Below are positions 1 through 6,600 of a stretch of DNA of 39,105 bases, piece by piece. The stretch's first letter is position 1. Each line of letters opens with the position of its first letter. The stretch is from positions 1 through 39,105 of the forward strand of contig NC_014316.1 of assembly GCF_000143085.1 (NCBI RefSeq), given 5' to 3'. The notes under the pieces are model-generated. The model saw nothing but the letters and a program-made list of their open reading frames with translations. It did no database searches and was not told the DNA's origin. Both the position numbers and the translations under genes were made by a program. This DNA is from Nitrosococcus watsonii C-113 (GTDB lineage Bacteria > Pseudomonadota > Gammaproteobacteria > Nitrosococcales > Nitrosococcaceae).

Positions 1-1370
1 CCCCGCGCATCAGGTTCCAACGCCAATCTAGAATCCTGCATCGACGTTCTTTTCTCGTGCTGTGCTCAGATATCGGCGGGCTTCCTTGCCCCTTCTCGCC
101 GCGTCCTGCGGCGTTTTAGCTTTCGCCCGCGTCGGTTGGCCGGCGGCGTGTTACGTGTTCCCAGGCTGTCCCGGCCCCGCAAGGGTGCGCGGGCTATCCC
201 TGCCCGCGCTTGACGGCTTTCGGCTTCCTGCCTCAGCTCGCCCTTGCAGGGACGTGCCAGCCCGGGCTGTTTTTTTATCGCCGCCGTCCCCCCTCCGCCG
301 GGGCGGTGTGCGCTGGGGGTCCCTCCTGGGGCCTTCGGCCTGGTTCCGCGGGCGTCCTGCCCGCGGGTTGTGGGGTGTTTTCTGTTTTGGGGGTTGTTTA
401 TGTCCCGTGGTTTCGTTTCTGTTCCTTCTTCTCGTGGCGCGGGTGTCGTTGCCCGTGTTTGCCGTTCCGGTTGGGTGTGGGCGTGGCGTGCGCTGCCGGG
501 TGGTCCGGGCTGGTCGCCGGCTCCAGCTTGCGTGTTTGTTCCTGTCCGCTCCCCGCGTGTCGCTCGTGTGTTTGCTCGTTCTGTGGCGGTGGGTTTTGGG
601 TTTCGCGTATGGGTGCGGCCCGGTGGGTCCGGTTCGCCAGTGTTCGCGGCTTGTGGCTTGCCGGTGCCTGTCTGGTGCGTCAAGGTAGCGCTCCCCGCTG
701 GTTGGTCGCCTCGCCGGTTTCGTGCCGCATTGGCCCGGTTGGCTTCGTCTGCGGGTGCGGTCTAGTGTTCCCCGCTGGGGTGGTGGCGGTGGCGGGCTCC
801 CGCTCGCTGCCGCCTAGCTCTTCCGGCTTGGTCTCGTGGGTAGCCGGTACGCTGGCCCGGTCTGGCCAGCCGCTGGTAGTTGGTTGCTGCGTGGGCGCTG
901 ATGCCGCGGTGTTGTCTTTTGGGTCTGGCTCTCCTAACCAGATGCGCTGCCTAGCCGCCTTCGGCCCCGTGTCGCCGCCGTTCCGTGCCCCATCGGGCCG
1001 CTACTCGGCGCCGGGCGCTTGGTCGGGGTCCGCGGTTCGGGAAGTGGCTGAGTTTCATCTTGCCGGTGGTTCAGTTTCCTGGTGGTCGGGCGGGGATTCT
1101 TCAGCGCCTTTATCCATGCGCCTGGCTTCCCGTACTCGGGCAGTAGTCGCTGCGGCCTCGTCCGGCTTAGTGGTATTTTTTGCCTCGCCCAGCTCGCGCG
1201 GTTCGTTGTTAGCGGCCCGGTGTGCCGCTTCTCGTGGCCTGCCGGTGCTGGCGTTTGCCATTGGATTTCCTGGTTCCGCGCTGCCGCCGTTGGGTTCTGG
1301 CTCCTGGCTGCCGTGTGGCGGTTCCGGCGTCTGGTCTGGCGCTTGGCGGTGGACTCCCAAGCAGGAGGCT
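1..1370 (+). other. A-depleted, G/T/C-rich tract without credible genes
   Basis: The + strand is nearly devoid of adenine here: by direct count 301-660 holds only four A in 360 bases. Depletion is milder but clear from about 60 to 1370 and also over the last ~120 bases of the window. All three stop codons contain A, so frames on this strand stay open by composition alone; the complementary strand lacks T and is open for the same reason. The long translations are Cys/Gly/Val/Trp/Ser-rich on + and Pro/Arg/Thr/Glu-rich on -, resemble no family I know and lack ribosome sites. I therefore call no gene. A structural RNA, transfer or replication role is possible. Confidence 0.75.
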
Positions 1371-1384
1371 TTATTTTTATGATA

Positions 1385-1402
1385 GTAACTGCATATAGTT
1401 AC
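1385..1402. promoter_or_regulatory. Inverted repeat, candidate HicB operator in the hicA promoter
   Basis: Arms GTAACT and AGTTAC flank a 6-bp spacer and end four bases before the hicA start codon. A -10-like TATAGT (1394-1399) lies inside the repeat, so transcription would start at about the ATG. HicB antitoxins commonly autorepress by binding such repeats; that use here is inference. Confidence 0.45.
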
Positions 1403-1406
1403 CATT

Positions 1407-1655
1407 ATGGGTAAGACAGAAAAATTGGTTGCCAAGGCTGGCAACCATCCAGGCGGTTTGTCTTTTGGTGAATTCAAAACGCTATTAGCGCGGTGCCAAT
1501 GGATATTCGATCACCAAACGGGAAGCCATGAAATTTGGTATTCCCCTGGACGGAGGCGCTTGTCTATTCAGCCAACCGCCAATGGCAAGGCCAAGTCTTA
1601 CCAGGTGAAGCAATTTCTTAAGATAAGAGATGAGGAAGAGAGTAATGGAAATTAA
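1407..1655 (+). CDS. hicA: HicA-family toxin, mRNA interferase
   Basis: An 82-aa protein with the double-stranded-RNA-binding fold typical of HicA. The hallmark is the GSHEIWYSP segment (about residues 39-47), whose histidine matches the catalytic His of the family, followed by basic strands ending in VKQFLKI. HicA cleaves mRNA and halts growth when HicB is lost. It carries an N-terminal extension of about 15 residues compared with the shortest HicA proteins. No Shine-Dalgarno sequence precedes the ATG, and a -10-like hexamer sits a few bases upstream, so the message may be leaderless. The hicB start codon lies inside its 3' end, the usual toxin-first order. Likely plasmid maintenance module. 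Confidence 0.85.
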   Translation: MGKTEKLVAKAGNHPGGLSFGEFKTLLARCQWIFDHQTGSHEIWYSPGRRRLSIQPTANGKAKSYQVKQFLKIRDEEESNGN

Positions 1656-2013
1656 ATTTGATGGCTTTACTGTCAATCTCTACCAGGATGAAGAGGATGA
1701 CTGGCTGGCGCATTTTGTAGAAATGTCTGAGGTTTCAGCGTTTGCCGATACTCCCGAGCAGGCATTAAACGAATTGGCCGTAGCCTGGGAAGGAATTAAG
1801 GAGAGTTATCGTAAGCATGGAGAAGAGGTGCCCAGGGCGCCAGCTCGTAAAGAGTATAGCGGCCAATTTAACGTGAGGATTGATAAGCGTTTGCATCGTA
1901 AGCTTGCCATGGAGGCCGCTAGAGCGGGGATCAGCCTTAACGCGCTGGTGGCGCAGAAACTAGCCGAGAGCGCGGAGCATCGCAAAGCTTCTAGCGATCA
2001 GGGGCAGCGCTAG
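1645..2013 (+). CDS. hicB: HicB-family antitoxin
   Basis: A 122-aa antitoxin. The N-terminal half (MEIKFDGFTV, then EDDWLAHFVEMSEVSAFADTP) is the degenerate RNase-H-like HicB fold that covers the toxin. The C-terminal half (about residues 75-110) reads as a ribbon-helix-helix or Arc-type DNA-binding domain: FNVRIDKRLHRKLAMEAARAG then SLNALVAQKLAE. I chose the ATG at 1645 rather than 1630 because GAGGAAGAG sits directly before it and it begins at the conserved first strand; this overlaps the hicA stop by 11 bases. It should neutralise HicA and repress the shared promoter through the inverted repeat at 1385. Confidence 0.85.
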   Translation: MEIKFDGFTVNLYQDEEDDWLAHFVEMSEVSAFADTPEQALNELAVAWEGIKESYRKHGEEVPRAPARKEYSGQFNVRIDKRLHRKLAMEAARAGISLNALVAQKLAESAEHRKASSDQGQR

Positions 2014-2093
2014 CCGGAGGCGATAAAGGTCATTTAGACCAAAACTAGCCAAGAGCATAAAGAATATCAAGCGATTGATTATAAAAGTTTTTG

Positions 2094-2122
2094 TTGACAT
2101 TTTAGGAATATATTCCTATAAT
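2094..2122 (+). promoter_or_regulatory. Consensus sigma70 promoter with palindromic operator in the spacer
   Basis: TTGACA (2094-2099) and TATAAT (2117-2122) are separated by exactly 17 bp, a textbook strong promoter. The spacer holds the perfect palindrome AGGAATATATTCCT (2104-2117). The same 14-mer recurs at 2212-2225 and, with one mismatch, over the -10 of the Xre gene at 5751. A repressor bound here would block RNA polymerase. The predicted start point is at about 2129-2130, coinciding with a 15-codon ATG frame (2130-2177) that could be a leaderless peptide but has no other support. Confidence 0.8.
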
Positions 2123-2199
2123 TAAAACCATGAATAAACAATTCATCGTGTTCTTTCTTGGTAGGCTCGGCACGTAAAAGGGAGAAACCAGCTATTCTT

Positions 2200-2230
2200 T
2201 TGTCTGAAAATAGGAATATATTCCTAGATA
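2200..2230 (+). promoter_or_regulatory. Second operator copy with a weaker promoter
   Basis: TAGGAATATATTCCTA (2211-2226) is a 16-bp perfect palindrome repeating the operator at 2104. TTGTCT (2200-2205) and TAGATA (2225-2230) could act as a weak promoter with 19-bp spacing; that part is tentative. The palindrome centres are 108 bp apart, so repressor dimers might cooperate or loop. Confidence 0.6.
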
Positions 2231-2254
2231 CTCTAACAAAGAGGAGCTATAAAA

Positions 2255-2470
2255 ATGCGTAGAATTTTTCAACTTGATGGCCTTGATAAAGGTATTTTGA
2301 GCGTCGGCGAGCGGCAGGAAAGTAATCAAATAGCGCTTTGTATATCGCACGCTAATCAGGAAGCGCAGATTTTGCTAAGCGAGGAAGCTTTCAAAGAACT
2401 TGCCCATCTGCGCTATGTAATTAATTTCCAGTCGAATGATGAAGAGCAGAGCCTAAAGGCAGTGCAATAA
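2255..2470 (+). CDS. Small hypothetical protein, first gene of the operator-controlled module
   Basis: A 71-aa acidic protein that I do not recognise. GAGGAG lies nine bases before the ATG, a strong ribosome site, and the gene follows the double-operator promoter at 2094-2230. The sequence reads like a compact alpha/beta protein (IFQLDGLD at the start, QEAQILLSEEAFKELAHLRYVI in the middle) without cysteines in pairs, signal peptide or membrane segment. A strong hairpin plus T-run follows two bases or so after the stop. As the first gene after a tightly controlled promoter it could be a regulator or a DNA-metabolism helper, but nothing in the sequence decides. Confidence 0.7.
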   Translation: MRRIFQLDGLDKGILSVGERQESNQIALCISHANQEAQILLSEEAFKELAHLRYVINFQSNDEEQSLKAVQ

Positions 2471-2474
2471 ACCG

Positions 2475-2509
2475 AAAGGGCACAGGCTGCCACCTGTGCC
2501 CTTTCTTTT
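2475..2509 (+). terminator. Rho-independent terminator
   Basis: A 12-bp perfect stem, AAAGGGCACAGG with CCTGTGCCCTTT, has a 6-base loop and is followed by TCTTTT. A related hairpin (AGGGCACA with TGTGCCCT) follows the DUF932 gene at 3940. Confidence 0.85.
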
Positions 2510-2546
2510 CCCAGTACATGAGTAAGAGCTACTAGGAGTTATCAGT

Positions 2547-3053
2547 ATGACAACTGAACAGATATTTAATCAAGACGAACAGGATTCCCAAGGATGGGCT
2601 TATAAGCAAGAACTGGAACAACGCCGGCAAGAGGAGGCACGGGATAAGGCGCGTGTCCGGGAGTTATCCGAAGCGGCTGTAACTGCTGGCTGCAAGGAAT
2701 GGGAAGACCTTTCCAAAGACCAACGGCTTGATTTGGCGGCGGCCCTCATCCGCGCCGAGGGCCAGAACGGGGCGCGCTTTGAGTATGTATCGGAAACCCG
2801 GCTTGCCGAATCACTGCCCTTGCATATCGCCCAGGCGATGGAAGAGCGTGGAAAGGTAGAACGGTTCTCCAACTTGGGTCGGGATCTAGTGACTGCGGCG
2901 CTAGGTTATGCGGCTTATGCGGGACAGGAGGCATTAGATCAGGCTCAGGAGCGGCTGGCCGTGTATCAAGGGGATCTGATGAGCGAGGAAGAGCGGCTGG
3001 ATCGTCGGGAACGGGCGCGAGATATGGCGGCTGAACTTCGATCCGTATTTTAA
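2547..3053 (+). CDS. Hypothetical 168-aa helical protein
   Basis: A soluble, strongly charged, predominantly helical protein that I cannot assign. Residues 10-50 are rich in Glu, Gln and Arg (LEQRRQEEARDKARVRELSE) and look coiled-coil-like; residues 130-165 form a second charged helix ending in RARDMAAELRSVF. No catalytic motif, zinc site or membrane segment is visible. The ribosome site is TAGGAG 10 bases upstream. It sits between hairpins at 2475 and 3060 and is followed by DUF932, a RecA-fold ATPase and Gp157, so a role in plasmid DNA processing is plausible by context only. No separate promoter is visible in the 37 bases before it, so it probably depends on read-through from 2094. Confidence 0.75.
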   Translation: MTTEQIFNQDEQDSQGWAYKQELEQRRQEEARDKARVRELSEAAVTAGCKEWEDLSKDQRLDLAAALIRAEGQNGARFEYVSETRLAESLPLHIAQAMEERGKVERFSNLGRDLVTAALGYAAYAGQEALDQAQERLAVYQGDLMSEEERLDRRERARDMAAELRSVF

Positions 3054-3059
3054 AGCACA

Positions 3060-3098
3060 AAGGCCCTGGAAAATATTGTTTCCAGGGCCTTGAGTTTT
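3060..3098 (+). terminator. Rho-independent terminator
   Basis: A 13-bp perfect stem, AAGGCCCTGGAAA with TTTCCAGGGCCTT, is followed by GAGTTTTT. It lies six bases after the 168-aa gene. Confidence 0.85.
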
Positions 3099-3130
3099 TA
3101 CCAACCCCTATTGTTCTGGAGAAATTAACG

Positions 3131-3931
3131 ATGCGTACTATGACACAGCCCTTGAGTGAAAATCAGCTTAGGGAAAGAGCCTCTTCAGTATTCGCTACGA
3201 CAGCGCACGGCCGAGTCTCTGGCCGGTATCAGTTTATCTCTACCCTGGCCATGATCGAGGCCCTTGAAAGGGAAGGATGGAGCCCGGTGCATGCCGAGGA
3301 GAGCCGAGTTCGGATTCCCGACCGAAAGGGATTTAGCAAGCATTTACTACGCTTCCGGCGCTTTGATGATGAACTTCCCATGGTGGGCGATAGTTTCCCG
3401 GAAATTGTGCTTGTGAACTCCCATGATGGGTCATGCGCCTACCAACTCCATGCCGGTTTATTCCGCTTAGTTTGCTCCAACGGAATGATTGTGGCGGATT
3501 CGAATATGGGACAGGTTAAGCGGCGGCATACGGGCGACGTGGTTAGGGAGGTAATTGAAGGCACGTATGAAATTGTGGAGAAACTGCCAAGGATTGCCGC
3601 AAGGGTAGAGGACTTCAAAACCCTTGAGCTTTCCCTGCAGGAGCAGGAAATCTTTGCCGAATCCGCTTTGCGGGTCCGGTGGCGGGAAGGCGAAGCACCT
3701 TGTATGCCCCAAGCGTTGCTTAGGCCCCGGCGGCATGAAGACCAGGGTAACGATCTATGGGCCACTTACCAGCGGGCACAGGAAAACATGCTGAAAGGCG
3801 GAATCCGAGGCAGGTCGGCTGTTGGGCGCCAGATCACTACCCGAGCAGTCAAGTCGGTAGACGGTAACGTCAAACTCAATAAGGCGCTTTGGTTTCTCAC
3901 TGAACAAATGGCTGCACTTAAGAAAGCATAA
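3131..3931 (+). CDS. DUF932 family phage/plasmid-like protein
   Basis: A 266-aa protein of the DUF932 family, found widely on plasmids and in phages with unknown biochemical function. Recognisable segments are FATTAHGRVSGRYQFIST near residue 20, the following region of about 60 residues ending in LLRFRRFDD, PEIVLVNSHDGS near residue 98 and LHAGLFRLVCSNGM near residue 107. The core LVCSNGM, in which an invariant-looking Cys-Ser-Asn is preceded by hydrophobics, is characteristic. GGAGA sits eight bases before the ATG; a second in-frame ATG three codons later is also usable. Family members are often near single-strand DNA-binding or annealing genes, as here, which suggests a role when the DNA is single-stranded. 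Confidence 0.8.
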   Translation: MRTMTQPLSENQLRERASSVFATTAHGRVSGRYQFISTLAMIEALEREGWSPVHAEESRVRIPDRKGFSKHLLRFRRFDDELPMVGDSFPEIVLVNSHDGSCAYQLHAGLFRLVCSNGMIVADSNMGQVKRRHTGDVVREVIEGTYEIVEKLPRIAARVEDFKTLELSLQEQEIFAESALRVRWREGEAPCMPQALLRPRRHEDQGNDLWATYQRAQENMLKGGIRGRSAVGRQITTRAVKSVDGNVKLNKALWFLTEQMAALKKA

Positions 3932-3939
3932 AGGAAATC

Positions 3940-3978
3940 AGGGCACAAGCGGACTGCTTTCCACCTGTGCCCTTTTTC
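3940..3978 (+). terminator. Terminator-like hairpin
   Basis: AGGGCACA pairs with TGTGCCCT across an imperfect 18-base loop and is followed by TTTTCTC. The arms match the terminator at 2475, so the two hairpins share an origin. Confidence 0.7.
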
Positions 3979-4013
3979 TCAGCAAGCAAGTCATTGAACT
4001 AGGAGATTAAATC

Positions 4014-4943
4014 ATGGCATTCAGAAAAGCCGAGCGCAAGCAAGCGAAACTTAGACTGACTTTATGCGGGCCTTCGGGCAGTGGAAAAACTTATAGTGCG
4101 TTGCTTATCGCTAAGGGTCTGGCTTCAGGCGGAAAGATCGCCTTGATCGATACGGAGCGTGGCAGCGGTGAGCTCTATTCCGAGCTTGTAGATTACGACG
4201 TAAGTTCTTTGTCACCCCCCTTTACTCCCGAGCGCTATATTGCGTTAGTTCGCGAGGCTGAGCAGATAGGCTATAAAGTGCTCATTATTGACAGCTTAAG
4301 CCATGCCTGGATTGGTCAAGGCGGTATCTTGGATATGCACGACAAAGTTACTGCGGCCTCCAGGACTGGTAATAGATTTACTTCTTGGCGGGAGGTTACA
4401 CCCCAGCATAATACCTTGGTCGATACCATCCTGGGCGCAAACCTGCATATTATCACTACCATGCGCGTAAAGACGGCTTACGATCTGGTAGACGATGGGA
4501 ATGGGAAAAAGCGGCCCATTAAATTGGGTTTGTCTCCCGTGCAACGAGAAGGAATGGAATACGAGTTTACCGTGGTGTTTGATCTTAGCGTTGATGGGCA
4601 TATAGCAACAGCCAGTAAGGATAGAACCCATCTTTTCGACGGTAAGCATTGGGTGCCTACCATAGAAACGGGTGAAGTCTTGAAGGAGTGGCTTGAATCC
4701 GGCAAAGATCCGCAAGAAGCAAGTCAGGAGTTACTTGAGGGTCTTAAAGCAAGTGTGGACGAAATTGATGACGTCCAGCAACTGAATGAATGGTGGCGTA
4801 CTCATGGTGATGAAATCGCGTTACTTATTCCTGATGATAATGCACTCTTAACATCGCACTGCGCGGCAAGGAAGGGAGCAATCCTGAAGGCTTCGTCTGG
4901 AAAGTATGCGAATTCTAAAGTTAACGGTGTTGAAGCGGTGTAA
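4014..4943 (+). CDS. RecA-fold ATPase, AAA_24/Sak4-type recombination protein
   Basis: A 309-aa P-loop ATPase. Walker A is GPSGSGKT (residues 19-26) and Walker B is KVLIIDS (88-94), followed by LSHAW. This arrangement matches the phage and plasmid ATPases of the AAA_24/Sak4 group, RecA-like proteins implicated in single-strand annealing. The region around residues 150-190 (IITTMRVKTAYDL, then PIKLGLSPVQREGMEYEF) is typical of the family, with the REGMEYEF sensor-like stretch. The C-terminal ~80 residues are acidic and variable. TAGGAG precedes the ATG. It lies between DUF932 and Gp157, a combination common in phage recombination modules. A replicative function cannot be excluded. Confidence 0.75.
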   Translation: MAFRKAERKQAKLRLTLCGPSGSGKTYSALLIAKGLASGGKIALIDTERGSGELYSELVDYDVSSLSPPFTPERYIALVREAEQIGYKVLIIDSLSHAWIGQGGILDMHDKVTAASRTGNRFTSWREVTPQHNTLVDTILGANLHIITTMRVKTAYDLVDDGNGKKRPIKLGLSPVQREGMEYEFTVVFDLSVDGHIATASKDRTHLFDGKHWVPTIETGEVLKEWLESGKDPQEASQELLEGLKASVDEIDDVQQLNEWWRTHGDEIALLIPDDNALLTSHCAARKGAILKASSGKYANSKVNGVEAV

Positions 4944-4954
4944 GTAGATACGAT

Positions 4955-4981
4955 GGGCGGCCCGGACAACTGGGTCCGCCC
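4955..4981 (+). terminator. GC-rich hairpin between the ATPase and Gp157 genes
   Basis: GGGCGG pairs with CCGCCC, extended by CC/GG past a mismatch, with a loop of about eight bases. Only a weak T-run (GCTCTT) follows, so it may attenuate or protect mRNA rather than fully terminate. Confidence 0.5.
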
Positions 4982-5002
4982 GCTCTTAGGGGAAAATTCA
5001 CA

Positions 5003-5503
5003 ATGAGTACATTGAGATTATATGCGATCGCCGATGACTATCTGGAGGTTCTAGAAGGGCTAGCCGAGATAGATGATTTGCCCGCGGAAGTGATCACCGA
5101 CACTCTGGAAGGTTTGCAAGGCGCGTTCGAGGTAAAAGCTCGTCATGTGGCTGCTTATATACGCAGCCTAGAGGCAGAAGCTTCTGCTATTAAGGAAGCC
5201 CGTAAGGCGATGGAACAACGAGAGCGGTCCATGATGCGGCATGTCAAGAGACTAAGAGGATATCTCGAAACTCACATGGAACGCACGGGCATAACTAGGA
5301 TTAAGAGTCCCGAGTTATCGCTGAGACTCCAAGCAAGCCCGCCCAAGGTAGTGATCGATAATGAAGAGCAAGTTCCTGCAAGGTACAAGGAAATCCGAAC
5401 TGAGACCGTGCTTTTAAAATCCTCGCTTGGTGAGACCTTGAAAGATGGGGAGTATGTGCCTGGCGCCCACCTGGAGCAAAGTAAGCGGCTAGTGATTACG
5501 TAA
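5003..5503 (+). CDS. Siphovirus Gp157-family protein
   Basis: A 166-aa protein matching the Gp157 family of phage origin. It has a long helical N-terminal part with a coiled-coil segment (about residues 55-95, IRSLEAEASAIKEARKAMEQ and onwards), then the typical C-terminal beta-rich part: SLRLQASPPKVVIDN followed by VPARYKE and KSSLGETLKDGEYVPGA. AGGGGAAAA lies before the ATG. Gp157 genes in phages sit beside single-strand-binding and recombinase genes, and one member has been linked to phage resistance; the exact role is unknown. Here it closes the module that starts at 2255. Confidence 0.85.
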   Translation: MSTLRLYAIADDYLEVLEGLAEIDDLPAEVITDTLEGLQGAFEVKARHVAAYIRSLEAEASAIKEARKAMEQRERSMMRHVKRLRGYLETHMERTGITRIKSPELSLRLQASPPKVVIDNEEQVPARYKEIRTETVLLKSSLGETLKDGEYVPGAHLEQSKRLVIT

Positions 5504-5671
5504 GTGGTAGACAGCAGAGATGGGAAGGCTAATCTTCTACACGTATCCCGAACATACCCTCTTTTAGCCTAGAAGGTCCTAGAAGTAGGTGCTGAGGTCG
5601 TGGCGTAGGTCTATGAGCAGCGCAATGGCTGAAATACTTTCCCCTATAGAATATACAACGATTTACCGTCC

Positions 5672-5703
5672 TTTATTTCATCTATCGCTAGGAATATAAT
5701 CCT
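5672..5703 (+). promoter_or_regulatory. Xre promoter with imperfect operator over the -10
   Basis: AGGAATATAATCCT (5690-5703) matches the palindrome at 2104 and 2212 in 13 of 14 positions. It contains a perfect TATAAT (5695-5700); a weak TTTATT (5672-5677) lies 17 bp upstream. This links the regulator at 5751 with the promoter at 2094 and suggests weaker autoregulation. Confidence 0.65.
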
Positions 5704-5750
5704 TACTCCTTAGATTAAAGTAAAACGCATCCATTCTATGGGGTAGGATC

Positions 5751-5981
5751 ATGGGCGTAGGTAAGAATATCAAGGGATTACGTATAGCCGCTGGGCTGAC
5801 TCAAACCCAGTTAGCCAAAAAAGCTCATATAGATCAAAGCGGCTTGAGTAAAATTGAGCGTGGAGAAAATGAGAGCGTCACGCTACCTATGCTTAGAAAA
5901 ATTGCCAAGGCGCTAGATTGCAGCGTTGTGGCTCTTCTGGAAGATGAAGATAAGGGCAAGAAGATAAGGGAACTCCCTTAA
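5751..5981 (+). CDS. Xre-family repressor, probable master of the 2255-5503 module
   Basis: A 76-aa protein that is almost only a lambda-Cro/C1-type helix-turn-helix (residues 5-62). IKGLRIAAGLTQTQLAKKA is helix 1-2, and IDQSGLSKIERGEN is the recognition helix and following turn. KALDCSVVALLE closes the fold. The ATG follows GGGGTAGGATC. The region upstream carries an operator nearly identical to the two at the 2094 promoter, so I infer that this protein represses both. Proteins of this size bind as dimers and usually have no ligand domain, so induction probably comes from dilution (for example on entry to a new cell) or from competition. Confidence 0.85.
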   Translation: MGVGKNIKGLRIAAGLTQTQLAKKAHIDQSGLSKIERGENESVTLPMLRKIAKALDCSVVALLEDEDKGKKIRELP

Positions 5982-6067
5982 TACTTCTTCCTTATACCTG
6001 CTTTTATCCATTTTGGACATTTCAGCCATTTTCGTCTCTCTTTGTTATTAACGTCTTCCTAGACATT

Positions 6068-6304
6068 TTGCCAGAGGATTATAAACCTCATAAGAGCCGT
6101 CTAATTAGCCCACCACGCCATTTAAAATCAAATAACAGGAGATTGGGTTATACACAAGAAAGACTTCTCTATATGGCTTTGAGAGCCTCAGAACACCCTT
6201 CATGGTTTTCCTGGAAGCAGTTCTTTAGCTTTATATTTTTTATTCTCTCTAAGGTTATATATAGGTTATATAAGAAGGTTAGGGATCTCCGCAAAGCCGC
6301 ATAA
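6068..6304 (+). CDS. Possible small membrane-associated protein
   Basis: A 78-codon frame from a TTG start, just upstream of the iterons. It encodes a basic N-terminus, a hydrophobic stretch near residues 48-64 (WKQFFSFIFFILSKVIYRLY) and a basic end. There is no good ribosome site and no family resemblance that I recognise. The AT-rich sequence near the origin could leave such a frame open by chance. I keep it at low confidence because it has one clear membrane-like segment and is the only frame in this 300-base stretch. Confidence 0.25.
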   Translation: MPEDYKPHKSRLISPPRHLKSNNRRLGYTQERLLYMALRASEHPSWFSWKQFFSFIFFILSKVIYRLYKKVRDLRKAA

Positions 6305-6328
6305 AACCTGGTCTGAAGGGCTATTGAT

Positions 6329-6436
6329 GTGCCTCATAAATCGATAGTAATGTGCCTCATAAATCGATAGTACGTGCCTCATAAATCGATAGTACGTGCC
6401 TCATAAATCGATAGTACGTGCCTCATAAATCGATAG
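6329..6436 (+). repeat. Five tandem iterons of GTGCCTCATAAATCGATAG
   Basis: Identical 19-bp cores begin at 6329, 6352, 6374, 6396 and 6418, spaced 23, 22, 22 and 22 bp, i.e. two helical turns, so initiator molecules would bind on one face. Two more copies lie at 6505 (ending TGG) and 6570 (with CCGATAA). Confidence 0.95.
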
Positions 6437-6600
6437 GTTGTGGATAACTTCCTGATTCAGCCAGATATAAATGGCCGCTAATCGCTATTTTTGAGTTTTA
6501 GGATGTGCCTCATAAATCGATGGTGATTTTTTTAGAATCAATTACTTATATATGTGATTTTTATAAAGTGTGCCTCATAAACCGATAATGAAAATTAAAT
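6329..6600. other. oriV: Iteron-type replication origin (oriV)
   Basis: The region combines five tandem iterons (6329-6436), a perfect DnaA box TGTGGATAA (6439-6447, TTATCCACA on the other strand), two further iterons (6505-6523, 6570-6588) and an AT-rich stretch at 6524-6600. A TrfA-family initiator gene ends at 6601. This is the classic arrangement of a plasmid origin in which the initiator binds the iterons and DnaA helps open the AT-rich DNA. Confidence 0.85.

Noticed and set aside
62-1382. Long open frames on both strands, up to 390 codons
   Set aside because: They result from lack of A on + and lack of T on -, which removes stop codons; residue composition is non-protein-like and no ribosome site or homology is visible.
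1630-1644. Upstream start for hicB
   Set aside because: GAGGAAGAG directly precedes the later ATG at 1645, and family homology begins there.
2130-2177. Fifteen-codon leaderless peptide at the predicted transcription start
   Set aside because: Position is striking, but there is no conservation evidence, so it was not called as a gene.
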